Assembly (NCBI RefSeq): GCF_016772315.1 | Contig: NZ_CP053482.1 | Location: 3,219,501-3,283,500, forward strand | Direction: 5' to 3' | Source of the DNA: Thiothrix subterranea | Lineage (GTDB): Bacteria > Pseudomonadota > Gammaproteobacteria > Thiotrichales > Thiotrichaceae | Length of the DNA: 64,000 bases | Shown: positions 18,723 to 26,960 of the stretch, piece by piece | Layout: every line of letters starts with the position of its first letter | Numbering within the stretch: position 1 is the first letter of the stretch | Made by a program: the position numbers and the translations under genes | Notes under the pieces: generated by a model | What the model was told of the DNA's origin: nothing | Databases searched by the model: none | The model's input: the letters and a program-made list of their open reading frames with translations, nothing else

Positions 18723-19531
18723 AGACTGGCACGCCAGTTAGCTTCTTCGGCGCGGAGGGTGAGAATTTCAAAACCCTCTTCGGTCACTAGCACGGTGTGT
18801 TCCCATTGTGCGGATAATTTATGGTCTTTAGTGACGGCGGTCCATTGATCGGGAAGGATTTTCAGGTGGCGTTTGCCTTGGTTGATCATCGGTTCGATGG
18901 TGAAAATCATCCCCGCTTCCATAATGATTTTATCGCTGTCTTTGCTGTAGTAATGCAGGATTTGCGGCGCTTCGTGGAAACGGCTGCCGATGCCGTGTCC
19001 GCAGAATTCTTCGACCACACTGTAATTGTAGGCGTGCGCGTGTTTTTGGATCACTTTGCCAATCTCGCCGAAGGTTGCGCCGGGGCGGACTTGCAAAATA
19101 CCAAGATACATACATTGCTGGGTAACGTGGCTTAAGCGTTTGCCTGCAATGGTCGGTTCACCAACGTGGAACATTTTGCTGGTGTCGCCGTGGTAGCCAT
19201 CTTTGATCACGGTAATGTCGATATTCAAGGCATCGCCGTTTTTCAGTTTCTTATCGCCGGGAATGCCGTGACACACGACATTATTGAGCGATGTGCAGAT
19301 GGATTTAGGGAAAGGCGGCGTACCGTAATTTAACGGGGCGGGAATCGCTTGCTGCACATTAACAATGTAGTCGTGGCAAATTTTATCCAATTCATCGGTG
19401 GTGATTCCGGGTTTAACGTGTTCTGCAATCATGTCCAGCACGTCGGCTGCCAGCTTGCCTGCTACCCGCATTTTGGCGATTTCGTCCGCCGTTTTGATCG
19501 TTATTGTTTGATCACGTTGTGTCTTTGCCAT
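18719..19531 (-). CDS. map: Methionine aminopeptidase, type I
   Basis: A 270-residue metalloprotease that removes the N-terminal methionine from nascent proteins. Metal ligands lie in NIDITVIKDGYHGDTSKMF, the HGIGSRFHEAP stretch and the FTIEPMINQG and QWEHTVLVTEEG segments. It is divergent from rpsB, the canonical map/rpsB arrangement. The C-terminal NWRASL adds a few residues beyond the usual end. It is probably transcribed with glnD and moeA. Confidence 0.97.
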   Translation of the reverse strand: MAKTQRDQTITIKTADEIAKMRVAGKLAADVLDMIAEHVKPGITTDELDKICHDYIVNVQQAIPAPLNYGTPPFPKSICTSLNNVVCHGIPGDKKLKNGDALNIDITVIKDGYHGDTSKMFHVGEPTIAGKRLSHVTQQCMYLGILQVRPGATFGEIGKVIQKHAHAYNYSVVEEFCGHGIGSRFHEAPQILHYYSKDSDKIIMEAGMIFTIEPMINQGKRHLKILPDQWTAVTKDHKLSAQWEHTVLVTEEGFEILTLRAEEANWRASL

Positions 19532-19600
19532 TTCTAGTTGTTCCCGGTAGCACTCAAAAGCGTTTCATGGTATAAAGCGCCCGCGAATTCCGCAAATAGT

Positions 19601-19628
19601 TTTACATATTGTCTAACTGTTTTATTTT
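19601..19628 (+). promoter_or_regulatory. Possible rpsB promoter
   Basis: TTTACA (19601-19606) and TATTTT (19623-19628) are 16 bases apart. The site precedes the structured leader by about 25 bases. Fit to the consensus is moderate. Confidence 0.35.
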
Positions 19629-19653
19629 AAATCCACACATACATCGACACGAC

Positions 19654-19725
19654 ACGCAGGGTGCCTGACTAAAAAAACAGGTTGCGTTTGTTGGGATGTA
19701 TGGAGGCATAACCCATACAGGAGCT
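19654..19725 (+). promoter_or_regulatory. rpsB 5' leader with two hairpins, probable S2 autoregulatory site
   Basis: Hairpin 1 pairs ACGCA (19654-19658) with TGCGT (19683-19687), enclosing CCTG (19664-19667)/CAGG (19678-19681) around a loop actaaaaaaa. Hairpin 2 pairs GTATGG (19698-19703) with CCATAC (19713-19718), directly before the AGGAG ribosome site (about 19720). Ribosomal protein S2 represses its own operon through a structured rpsB leader in gammaproteobacteria. The pairing is seen here; the regulatory role is inferred. Confidence 0.5.
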
Positions 19726-19729
19726 TATC

Positions 19730-20494
19730 ATGCCTAAAGTTACTATGCGCCAAATGCTCGAAGCAGGCGTTCACTTCGGTCACCAGACCCGTTACTGGAA
19801 CCCTAAAATGGGTCAGTTCATCTTTGGTGAGCGCAACAAAATCCACATTATCAACCTTGAGCAATCTTTGCCAATGTTCAATGATGCAACCAACTTCATC
19901 GGCAAGTTGGCGGCGAAAGGCGGCAAAATCATGTTCGTTGGCACCAAGCGTTCAGCGCGTGATGCGGTCAGCGAAGCGGCTGCGGCTTGCAAAATGCCTT
20001 ACGTCAACCATCGCTGGTTGGGTGGGATGCTGACTAACTTTAAAACCGTTAAGCAATCCATCAAGCGTTTGAAAGATCTGGAGCGCATGGCTGAAGACGG
20101 CACGTTCCAGAAATTGGGCAAAAAAGAAATCCTGACTTTGACCCGTGAATCCGAAAAGCTGGAACGCAGCCTCGGTGGGATCAAAGACATGCGCGGTCTG
20201 CCCGATGCGATTTTCGTTATCGACGTAGGCTACGAAAAAATCGCAGTACAAGAAGCTAACAAACTGGGCATTCCGGTTATTGGTATTGTGGACACTAACA
20301 ACTCCCTGCAAGGTGTTGATTACGTGATTCCGGGCAACGATGACGCGATCCGCGCTATCCAATTGTACGTTTCTGCGGCTGCTGATGCGATCAACGAAGG
20401 TCACACCGCAGCGGCTATTACGCCAATGCCAGAAGCGGAAGCACCGGCAGAAGCTGCTGACGAAGCACAAACCACTGACGCTGCTGGCGAATAA
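19730..20494 (+). CDS. rpsB: 30S ribosomal protein S2
   Basis: A 254-residue small-subunit ribosomal protein with the family opening [24 protein letters not shown] and the [23 protein letters not shown] and VDTNNS motifs. The C-terminus is acidic and alanine-rich ([19 protein letters not shown]). It is first gene of the rpsB-tsf pair, with a good GGAG ribosome site (about 19720) and a structured leader. Confidence 0.99.
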   Translation: MPKVTMRQMLEAGVHFGHQTRYWNPKMGQFIFGERNKIHIINLEQSLPMFNDATNFIGKLAAKGGKIMFVGTKRSARDAVSEAAAACKMPYVNHRWLGGMLTNFKTVKQSIKRLKDLERMAEDGTFQKLGKKEILTLTRESEKLERSLGGIKDMRGLPDAIFVIDVGYEKIAVQEANKLGIPVIGIVDTNNSLQGVDYVIPGNDDAIRAIQLYVSAAADAINEGHTAAAITPMPEAEAPAEAADEAQTTDAAGE

Positions 20495-20524
20495 GTCAGC
20501 CCGTTCAAACAAGGAGTTACCCTA

Positions 20525-21394
20525 ATGGCAATTACTGCTGGAATGGTGAAAGAGCTGCGCGAACGTACCGGCGCAGGCATGATGGAATGCAAAAAAGCCC
20601 TGACTGAAACCAATGGTGACATGGAAGCGGCTATCGACCTGATGCGCAAATCCGGTGCAGCGAAAGCTGACAAGAAAGCCGGTCGTGTTGCTGCGGAAGG
20701 TCGCGTGGTGATTGCACTGACGGCTGATGCGAAACGTGCAGCGGTTATTGAAGTCAACAGCGAAACCGACTTCGCGGCAAAAGACAGCTTCTTCGTGGCA
20801 TTTGCTGATGAAGTGGGCGCAACTGCACTGGCAAACAATGTTGCTGATGTTGAAGCTTTGTCAGCGCTGACCGAAGCCAGCCGTACTGCGTTAATCGCCA
20901 AAATTGGTGAAAACGTGCAAGTGCGTCGTTTGGTATGGGTCGATGCGGGTGACGGTCAACTGGCTACTTACCAACACGGCGCGAAAATCGGCGTAGTGGT
21001 TTGCATGACAGGCGATGATGGCGAAGCAGGCAAGCACGTTGCGATGCATATCGCTGCCAGCCGTCCGGCTTGCGTTGACGAATCTGGCGTACCCCCTGAA
21101 ATGGTGGAGCGTGAGCGCGAAATCCAGATCGACATCGCGATGCAAAGCGGCAAAGCCCGTGAAATCGCTGAAAAGATGGTGGTTGGTCGCATGAAGAAAT
21201 TCATGGGCGAAATCACTTTGGTGGGTCAACCGTTCGTCATGAACCCTGATCAAACCGTTGGCGAATTCCTCGCATCCAAAGGCGCAAGCATTTCTCAGTT
21301 TGTGCGTCTGGAAGTGGGCGAAGGCATCGAGAAGAAACAGGATAACTTTGCTGAGGAAGTAGCGGCGCAAGCGGCTGCGGCAGCAGGGAACTAA
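20525..21394 (+). CDS. tsf: Translation elongation factor Ts
   Basis: The 289-residue nucleotide exchange factor for EF-Tu. It has the N-terminal UBA-like domain [19 protein letters not shown] and the core motif NSETDFAAK (TDFV-type contact). The ribosome site AGGAG is eight bases before the ATG. Co-transcribed with rpsB, and followed by a strong intrinsic terminator. Confidence 0.99.
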   Translation: MAITAGMVKELRERTGAGMMECKKALTETNGDMEAAIDLMRKSGAAKADKKAGRVAAEGRVVIALTADAKRAAVIEVNSETDFAAKDSFFVAFADEVGATALANNVADVEALSALTEASRTALIAKIGENVQVRRLVWVDAGDGQLATYQHGAKIGVVVCMTGDDGEAGKHVAMHIAASRPACVDESGVPPEMVEREREIQIDIAMQSGKAREIAEKMVVGRMKKFMGEITLVGQPFVMNPDQTVGEFLASKGASISQFVRLEVGEGIEKKQDNFAEEVAAQAAAAAGN

Positions 21395-21420
21395 GAAGAC
21401 CTTCGGGTTCTTTAGTAAGG

Positions 21421-21443
21421 AGGGGCACTGGTTGCCCCTTTTT
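21421..21443 (+). terminator. Intrinsic terminator after rpsB-tsf
   Basis: AGGGGCA (21421-21427) pairs with TGCCCCT (21433-21439) around a 5-nt loop, followed by TTTT. The position is right for ending the rpsB-tsf transcript before pyrH. Confidence 0.85.
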
Positions 21444-21491
21444 GCTGTCCCCTGTATAAATACACCCATCTAATTTAACACAGGCATACTC

Positions 21492-22226
21492 ATGACCTCT
21501 TCAGCATCCAACCCTGCCATTCGTTTCCGTCGGATCTTATTAAAACTCAGTGGTGAAGCCCTGTTAGGCAACCAAGATTCCGGCATCGACCCCGACATCC
21601 TCTATCGCGTCGCGAGCGAAGCCCTTGCCGTACAACGTTCTGGCGTACAAGTCGCTATCGTCATTGGCGGCGGCAACTTGTTCCGGGGTGCAGGCTTGGC
21701 GGAGAAAGGCATGGATCGGGTGCGTGGCGACCAAATGGGCATGTTGGCAACGGTGATGAATTCCCTCGCGATGCAGGATGCGATCGAAAAGCTCGGTGGT
21801 AACTGCCGCGTATTGACCGCGCTCGGCATTGATCAAGTCGGCGAACGCTATTCTGCGCATCAAGCCCGCCGTTATTTAGAGCAGGGCGACATCATTATTT
21901 GTGCAGCAGGCAGTGGCAACCCGTTTTTTACCACCGATACGGCTGCCAGCTTGCGCGGGGTTGAATTACAATGTGACCTATTGCTGAAGGCGACCAAAGT
22001 GGACGGTATCTATGATGCTGATCCGAAAAAAAATCCTACGGCGAAACGCTTCGATCGGTTATCCTTCGAGGACGCTATCCAGCGCCAATTAGGCGTGATG
22101 GACTTAACGGCAATGGTCATGTGCCGTGATAATAAACTGCCGTTGGGTGTGTTCGATATGTTCGCACCGGGGGCGCTTGCTGCGATGGTTCGCGGCGAGA
22201 TTGTTGGAACATTGGTTGAGGTTTAA
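21492..22226 (+). CDS. pyrH: UMP kinase
   Basis: A 244-residue UMP kinase of the amino-acid-kinase fold, making UDP for RNA, pyrimidine and cell-wall precursor synthesis. Motifs are [11 protein letters not shown] near the N-terminus, [25 protein letters not shown] and the [13 protein letters not shown] nucleotide loop. It has its own short leader after the tsf terminator and leads into frr with a 4-base gap. Confidence 0.98.
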   Translation: MTSSASNPAIRFRRILLKLSGEALLGNQDSGIDPDILYRVASEALAVQRSGVQVAIVIGGGNLFRGAGLAEKGMDRVRGDQMGMLATVMNSLAMQDAIEKLGGNCRVLTALGIDQVGERYSAHQARRYLEQGDIIICAAGSGNPFFTTDTAASLRGVELQCDLLLKATKVDGIYDADPKKNPTAKRFDRLSFEDAIQRQLGVMDLTAMVMCRDNKLPLGVFDMFAPGALAAMVRGEIVGTLVEV

Positions 22227-22230
22227 GGCA

Positions 22231-22788
22231 ATGATTGCAGACATTAAAAAAGATGCAGAGCAGCGGATGCACAAAAGTATTGACGCGCTACGCAATGATT
22301 TGGCAAAAATTCGTACAGGTCGCGCTCACCCCAGCTTGCTGGATCAAATCACCGTGGATTACTACGGTTCGGACGTTCCCTTAAGCCAAGTGGCGAATAT
22401 CGGCACGGAAGATGCGCGTACCTTGAAGGTCACGCCGTGGGAAAAGCCAATGGCGGCGAAAATCGAAAAAGCGATCTTGACCTCCAATTTGGGTTTAAAC
22501 CCGTCTAGCGATGGCAATGTGATTCGCGTGCCGTTGCCTGCATTGACTGAAGAACGTCGCCGTGATTTGGTAAAAGTGGTGAAAGGGGAAGCCGAAGGTG
22601 CGCGGGTGGCGATTCGCAATATTCGCCGCGATGCTAACTCTGATTTCAAGGCACTGCTCAAGGAAAAAGAGATTTCCGAAGATGAAGAGCGCCGTGCGGC
22701 AGAGGAAATCCAGAAGCTGACTGACCATTTCATTAAAGAAGTGGAAACAGTGCTGGAAACCAAAGAAAAAGAATTAATGGTGGTTTGA
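22231..22788 (+). CDS. frr: Ribosome recycling factor
   Basis: The ATG at 22231 gives 185 residues, exactly the family length. An upstream in-frame extension into pyrH is not needed. It begins [20 protein letters not shown] and carries [27 protein letters not shown] and [16 protein letters not shown] with EF-G splits post-termination ribosomes. The gap from pyrH is four bases. Confidence 0.98.
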   Translation: MIADIKKDAEQRMHKSIDALRNDLAKIRTGRAHPSLLDQITVDYYGSDVPLSQVANIGTEDARTLKVTPWEKPMAAKIEKAILTSNLGLNPSSDGNVIRVPLPALTEERRRDLVKVVKGEAEGARVAIRNIRRDANSDFKALLKEKEISEDEERRAAEEIQKLTDHFIKEVETVLETKEKELMVV

Positions 22789-22838
22789 TGATTGCTGCTG
22801 CCTCGGTTCGGGGCGTGCTTGCATACGATGGGGCCTGA

Positions 22839-23588
22839 ATGACAAATACAACGCCAAAAGACGCGGTTCCCCGGCATGTTGCCATTGTGATGGATGGCAA
22901 CGGACGTTGGGCGAAAGCGCGTTATCTGCCCCGTTTGATGGGGCATCATCGCGGAGTTGAAGCTGCTCGCAAAGTGATCCGTGGTTGCAATAGCGCTGGG
23001 GTGGAATGCCTGACGCTATTCGCGTTCAGCAGTGAAAATTGGCGCAGACCCGAAGAAGAAGTCAGCGGTCTGATGTCATTGTTCATGTCAGCGCTGGAGC
23101 GTGAATCCGCTGCTTTATTCCGTCACAATGTCAACATGCGTTTTATTGGCGACCGCAGCGGTTTTTCGGTGAGTTTGCAGGAAAAAATCCAGCAAGTGGA
23201 GGCCATGACCGCCAGTTGTACCGGAATGCGTTTGCTGATTGCGGCAAATTACGGCGGGCGCTGGGACATTTTGCAGGCGGTGCGTACCGTGGCCAGTCAG
23301 ATTGCGGCAGGTGAGTTGGATGCGGTGGCGTTGGATGAGGCAACGTTCAGCGGTTTATTGTCCACTAGCGGTGTGCCTGAACCTGATTTATTTATTCGTA
23401 CAGGTGGGGAAAAACGCATCAGTAATTTCCTGATGTGGCAAATGGCATACGCGGAATTGTATTTCACGGATGTATTATGGCCGGAATTTGATGAACAATG
23501 CTTGCGTGATGCCTTTGCGGATTTTGCGTGTCGGCAGCGGCGTTTCGGGATGACTGGCGAACAGGTATCAGGAGGAAAACATGCTTAA
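22839..23588 (+). CDS. uppS: Undecaprenyl diphosphate synthase
   Basis: A 249-residue cis-prenyltransferase producing the C55 lipid carrier for peptidoglycan and O-antigen. The signature HVAIVMDGNGRWAK is at the N-terminus, with GMRLLIAANYGGRWDI and the PEPDLFIRTGGEKRISNFLMWQMAYAEL-type C-terminal block. It overlaps cdsA by 8 bases. Confidence 0.97.
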   Translation: MTNTTPKDAVPRHVAIVMDGNGRWAKARYLPRLMGHHRGVEAARKVIRGCNSAGVECLTLFAFSSENWRRPEEEVSGLMSLFMSALERESAALFRHNVNMRFIGDRSGFSVSLQEKIQQVEAMTASCTGMRLLIAANYGGRWDILQAVRTVASQIAAGELDAVALDEATFSGLLSTSGVPEPDLFIRTGGEKRISNFLMWQMAYAELYFTDVLWPEFDEQCLRDAFADFACRQRRFGMTGEQVSGGKHA

Positions 23589-24399
23589 ACAACGGGTGAT
23601 TACGGGGCTGGTACTGATTTTATTGGTATTTGCCGGTATCGTGTTCCTGCCAGTCGAGTTGTTTGGTTTGTTTTCATTGATGTTTATTGTTGGCTTGGGC
23701 GCTTGGGAATGGGCGGGGTTGACCGGTTGTTACCTGCCTGAAAAGCGCATGGCTGGCACGATGATGATTTTGACCGCTTCGATTCCGTTGGTGTTTATTC
23801 GCCCCGATCCCGTTTGGGTGTTGGCGGTGAGTATTCCGGTGTGGTTGCTGGTGTTGGTGGCGTTGCAAGTATATCCGCGCAACGCGGGATTTTATAAAAA
23901 GCACGCGCTGGCGATGCGTTTATCCGGTATTTTGGTGCTGTTGCCTGCTTGGTATGCGTTGATGCATTTGCATGTGATGCATTATACCTATGTTATCTAT
24001 TTGATTACCTTGATTGCATTGGCGGATACAGCGGCGTATTTCACGGGGCGTAAGCTGGGAAAAAATAAATTAGCCCCGGATTTAAGCCCCGGTAAAACCA
24101 GAGAAGGCATGTCAGGCGCAGTGCTTGCTACGGCTGTTTGGGCGTCTTTAGCCAGTTTCTGGTTGGATATTCCTGAAGGCAAGGGTGTAATTTTTATGAT
24201 GTTATCCATGTTTGTGGTGCTAATGTCGGTGGCAGGTGATTTGTTTGAAAGTTTGCTCAAGCGCGAAGCGGGAGTGAAAGACAGCGGACGCATTTTGCCG
24301 GGACACGGCGGCATTCTGGATCGCATTGATAGCCTGTTAGCGGCAGCACCGTTATTCACATTGGGTTTACTGTGGCTGGGGATTTCGCGTGGCATCTAA
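23581..24399 (+). CDS. cdsA: Phosphatidate cytidylyltransferase
   Basis: A 272-residue polytopic membrane enzyme making CDP-diacylglycerol from phosphatidic acid and CTP. About seven hydrophobic helices are visible. The C-terminal signature runs [21 protein letters not shown] then [16 protein letters not shown]. It overlaps uppS at its start and dxr at its end. Confidence 0.97.
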   Translation: MLKQRVITGLVLILLVFAGIVFLPVELFGLFSLMFIVGLGAWEWAGLTGCYLPEKRMAGTMMILTASIPLVFIRPDPVWVLAVSIPVWLLVLVALQVYPRNAGFYKKHALAMRLSGILVLLPAWYALMHLHVMHYTYVIYLITLIALADTAAYFTGRKLGKNKLAPDLSPGKTREGMSGAVLATAVWASLASFWLDIPEGKGVIFMMLSMFVVLMSVAGDLFESLLKREAGVKDSGRILPGHGGILDRIDSLLAAAPLFTLGLLWLGISRGI

Positions 24400-25578
24400 A
24401 GGCATTACGATTTTAGGCGCAAGTGGCAGTATCGGGGTCAGCACCTTGGATGTCTTGGCGCGTCACCCTGAGCGCTTTCACGTTTACGCCCTGACCGCGC
24501 ACAGCAATGTGGATAAATTATTCGAGCAATGCCAGCAATTTCAGCCGCGTTATGCGGTAATGGTTGATCCCCTAGCAGCGTCCTTGCTGGAAAAGCGCTT
24601 ACAAGCGGTGGGCAGTGACGTGGTGGTGTTAGCGGGTGCGGAAGCTTTGGATGCGGTTGCGAGCAGCCCTGACACCGATTACGTGATGGCGGCGATTGTT
24701 GGTGCGGCGGGTTTAGTGCCAACGTTGGCAGCGGCGCGTGCCGGTAAGCGCGTCATGTTGGCGAATAAAGAAGCGTTGGTAATGTCGGGGCAATTGTTCA
24801 TTGATGCGGTGTGTGCGCACGGTGCCGAATTATTGCCGATTGATAGCGAACATAACGCGGTATTCCAGTGTCTCCCTTCGGCTTCGCTCAGGGAACGCGA
24901 ACATCGCGGGGTGGAAAAGATTTTGCTGACTGCTTCTGGGGGGCCTTTCCGTACATGGGCAGCCCGCGATCTGCATGATATTACCCCGAACAAGCCGTGG
25001 CACACCCGAATTGGTCGATGGGGCAAAAGATTTCGGTCGATTCGGCGACCTTGATGAATAAAGGTTTGGAAGTCATTGAAGCTTGCTGGTTATTTGGTCT
25101 GCCAGCCGAGCGCGTCGAGGTGGTTGTACACCCACAAAGCACTATTCATTCAATGGTGTCCTATAATGATGGTTCGGTGTTGGCGCAATTGGGCAACCCC
25201 GATATGCGTACCCCGATTGCGTATGCTTTGGGGTGGCCTGAGCGTTTGGTGTCAGGGGTCGCACCGTTGGATTTGTTTGCGACCGCAAGATTGGATTTTG
25301 AACAACCGGATCGGGAACGTTTTCCATGTCTGCAACTGGCGTATGATGCCCATGTGCGCGGTGGTTATGCCACGATCGCGTTGAATGCGGCGAATGAAGT
25401 GGCAGTGAAAGCCTTTCTGGGGCGCGAAATCGGTTTTACCGATATTCCAGTGCTGGTCAAGGCTGTGATGCTTACAGCGTCCACCGGCACGCCGATGAAC
25501 CTCGAAGAGATACTTATTCAGGATGAGGAAAGCCGTGTGCGTTCACTATCTTGGATAAAAAACAAGAAAATACATTAA
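24389..25578 (+). pseudogene. dxr: 1-deoxy-D-xylulose 5-phosphate reductoisomerase, interrupted by a one-base frameshift
   Basis: DXR makes 2-C-methyl-D-erythritol 4-phosphate in the MEP isoprenoid pathway. Frame one starts at a GTG (24389), has the NADPH motif [17 protein letters not shown] and continues through [13 protein letters not shown] and [10 protein letters not shown]. It loses homology after DIT (about 24983) and runs to a stop at 25054. The second frame, readable from just before 24997 to 25578, resumes exactly with [20 protein letters not shown], then [11 protein letters not shown] and LNAANEVAV. Adding one C to the CCCC run at 24984-24987 (giving [12 protein letters not shown]) restores a normal 396-residue enzyme. 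The gene is likely essential, so a sequencing or assembly error is at least as likely as a true mutation. Confidence 0.9.
24873..24894. repeat. Short palindromic element inside dxr
   Basis: TCCCT (24873-24877) and AGGGA (24890-24894) flank a GC-rich core TCGGCTTCGCTC. It encodes SLRE within a stretch SASLRERE at a variable loop of DXR, between FQCLP and GVEKILLT. The look is that of the small mobile palindromes scattered in many environmental bacterial genomes. No second copy was noticed in this window. Confidence 0.4.
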
Positions 25579-25581
25579 ATC

Positions 25582-26958
25582 ATGAACTTGTTAATCATAA
25601 TTCCTGCATTCCTTGTCGCGATTGGTATATTGGTCACAGTACACGAATTCGGACATTTCTGGGTCGCTCGTAAACTGGGCGTCAAAGTCCTGCGTTTTTC
25701 GGTGGGTTTTGGTAAACCGCTGTGGCGGCGTGTGTCCAACGATGCCGATCAGATTGAGTATGTGTTAGCTGCGCTGCCCTTTGGTGGCTACGTCAAAATG
25801 CTGGACGAGCGCGAATGCGAAGAGGGTTGCGACATTCCTGAGAAAGATTTGCCCCGCGCATTTAACCGTCAGGTGTTGTGGAAGCGTGCCGCGATTGTGG
25901 TGGCAGGCCCGGTGGCTAATTTCCTATTGGCTATCCTGATTTATGCGCTGGTGAATATGATCGGTCAGGATGCGATGCGTCCGTATGTCGATGTGGTGAA
26001 AGATTCCCCGATGGCAGCGGCAGGTTTTCAGCCCGGTGAAGAAGTGACCGCGATTAACGGCATTGCCACGGATTCGTGGGAAGACATGCGCATGTTGTTG
26101 ATTGATGAATATTTGAAATCCCCGCAATTGTTGTTCAGTGTGAAAGCGGCGGATGGTGTCGCCCTGCAACGCCAATTGGATCTGAGTAAGGTGGCGATGT
26201 TTGATGAAGAAGCGGGCGCATTGGATAAGCTCGGTTTGAATCCGTGGTTGCCGCCCTACGATGTAGTGGTTCATGCGGTTTTACCGGATACCCCCGCTGC
26301 GCAAGCAGGCTTGCAAGCGCAGGATAAAATTCTGCAAATTGACGATTTGAAACCGACCAATGGGCGCGTTTTCATTGAACATATTCAGCAACATGCCGAT
26401 CAAGCGGTGACGTTAACGCTTGAGCGTGCTGGTAGTGTGCAAACCTTGACGCTTACGCCGCGTATTAATCCCGCCAGCGGTGTGGAGGTTGCTACCATTG
26501 GGGCGCAATTAGCCCCGCCGCCCGCGAGTTTGCGTGAGCAAGTGTATTTCACTCAATCGTATGGTTTTGGCGAATCGCTATGGCGCGGAATGAATAAAAC
26601 TTGGCAGATGTCGGTCGTGACTTTGAAATTAATGGGACGAATGCTGACAGGTGATGTGTCGTTGAAAAACGTCAGTGGGCCGGTAACGATTGCGCAATAT
26701 GCCGGTGTTACTGCGTCGATTGGTTTCACGGTTTACCTAGGGTTTCTTGCGATTGTAAGTGTTAGCCTTGGGGTATTGAATTTACTGCCTATTCCGATGT
26801 TGGATGGTGGGCATTTATTTTATTATTTGATTGAATGGATAAAAGGTAGCCCGGTGTCGGCAGAAACGGAGGCCGTCGGTTTTCGGGTAGGAATGGCAAT
26901 CATTGGCGGACTGATGGTGCTTGCCTTGTATAATGACGTTACACGGTTATTAAATTAA
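25582..26958 (+). CDS. rseP: Site-2 intramembrane zinc metalloprotease RseP
   Basis: A 458-residue inner-membrane protease that cleaves the anti-sigma factor RseA and remnant signal peptides. The zinc motif is H21-E22-F-G-H25 in the first membrane helix. Two PDZ domains follow (around residues 130-200 and 215-300: GFQPGEEVTAING and AGLQAQDKILQIDD). The C-terminal NLLPIPMLDGGHLFYY contributes the third zinc ligand. It sits between dxr and bamA as in most gammaproteobacteria. Confidence 0.97.
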   Translation: MNLLIIIPAFLVAIGILVTVHEFGHFWVARKLGVKVLRFSVGFGKPLWRRVSNDADQIEYVLAALPFGGYVKMLDERECEEGCDIPEKDLPRAFNRQVLWKRAAIVVAGPVANFLLAILIYALVNMIGQDAMRPYVDVVKDSPMAAAGFQPGEEVTAINGIATDSWEDMRMLLIDEYLKSPQLLFSVKAADGVALQRQLDLSKVAMFDEEAGALDKLGLNPWLPPYDVVVHAVLPDTPAAQAGLQAQDKILQIDDLKPTNGRVFIEHIQQHADQAVTLTLERAGSVQTLTLTPRINPASGVEVATIGAQLAPPPASLREQVYFTQSYGFGESLWRGMNKTWQMSVVTLKLMGRMLTGDVSLKNVSGPVTIAQYAGVTASIGFTVYLGFLAIVSVSLGVLNLLPIPMLDGGHLFYYLIEWIKGSPVSAETEAVGFRVGMAIIGGLMVLALYNDVTRLLN

Positions 26959-26960
26959 TT

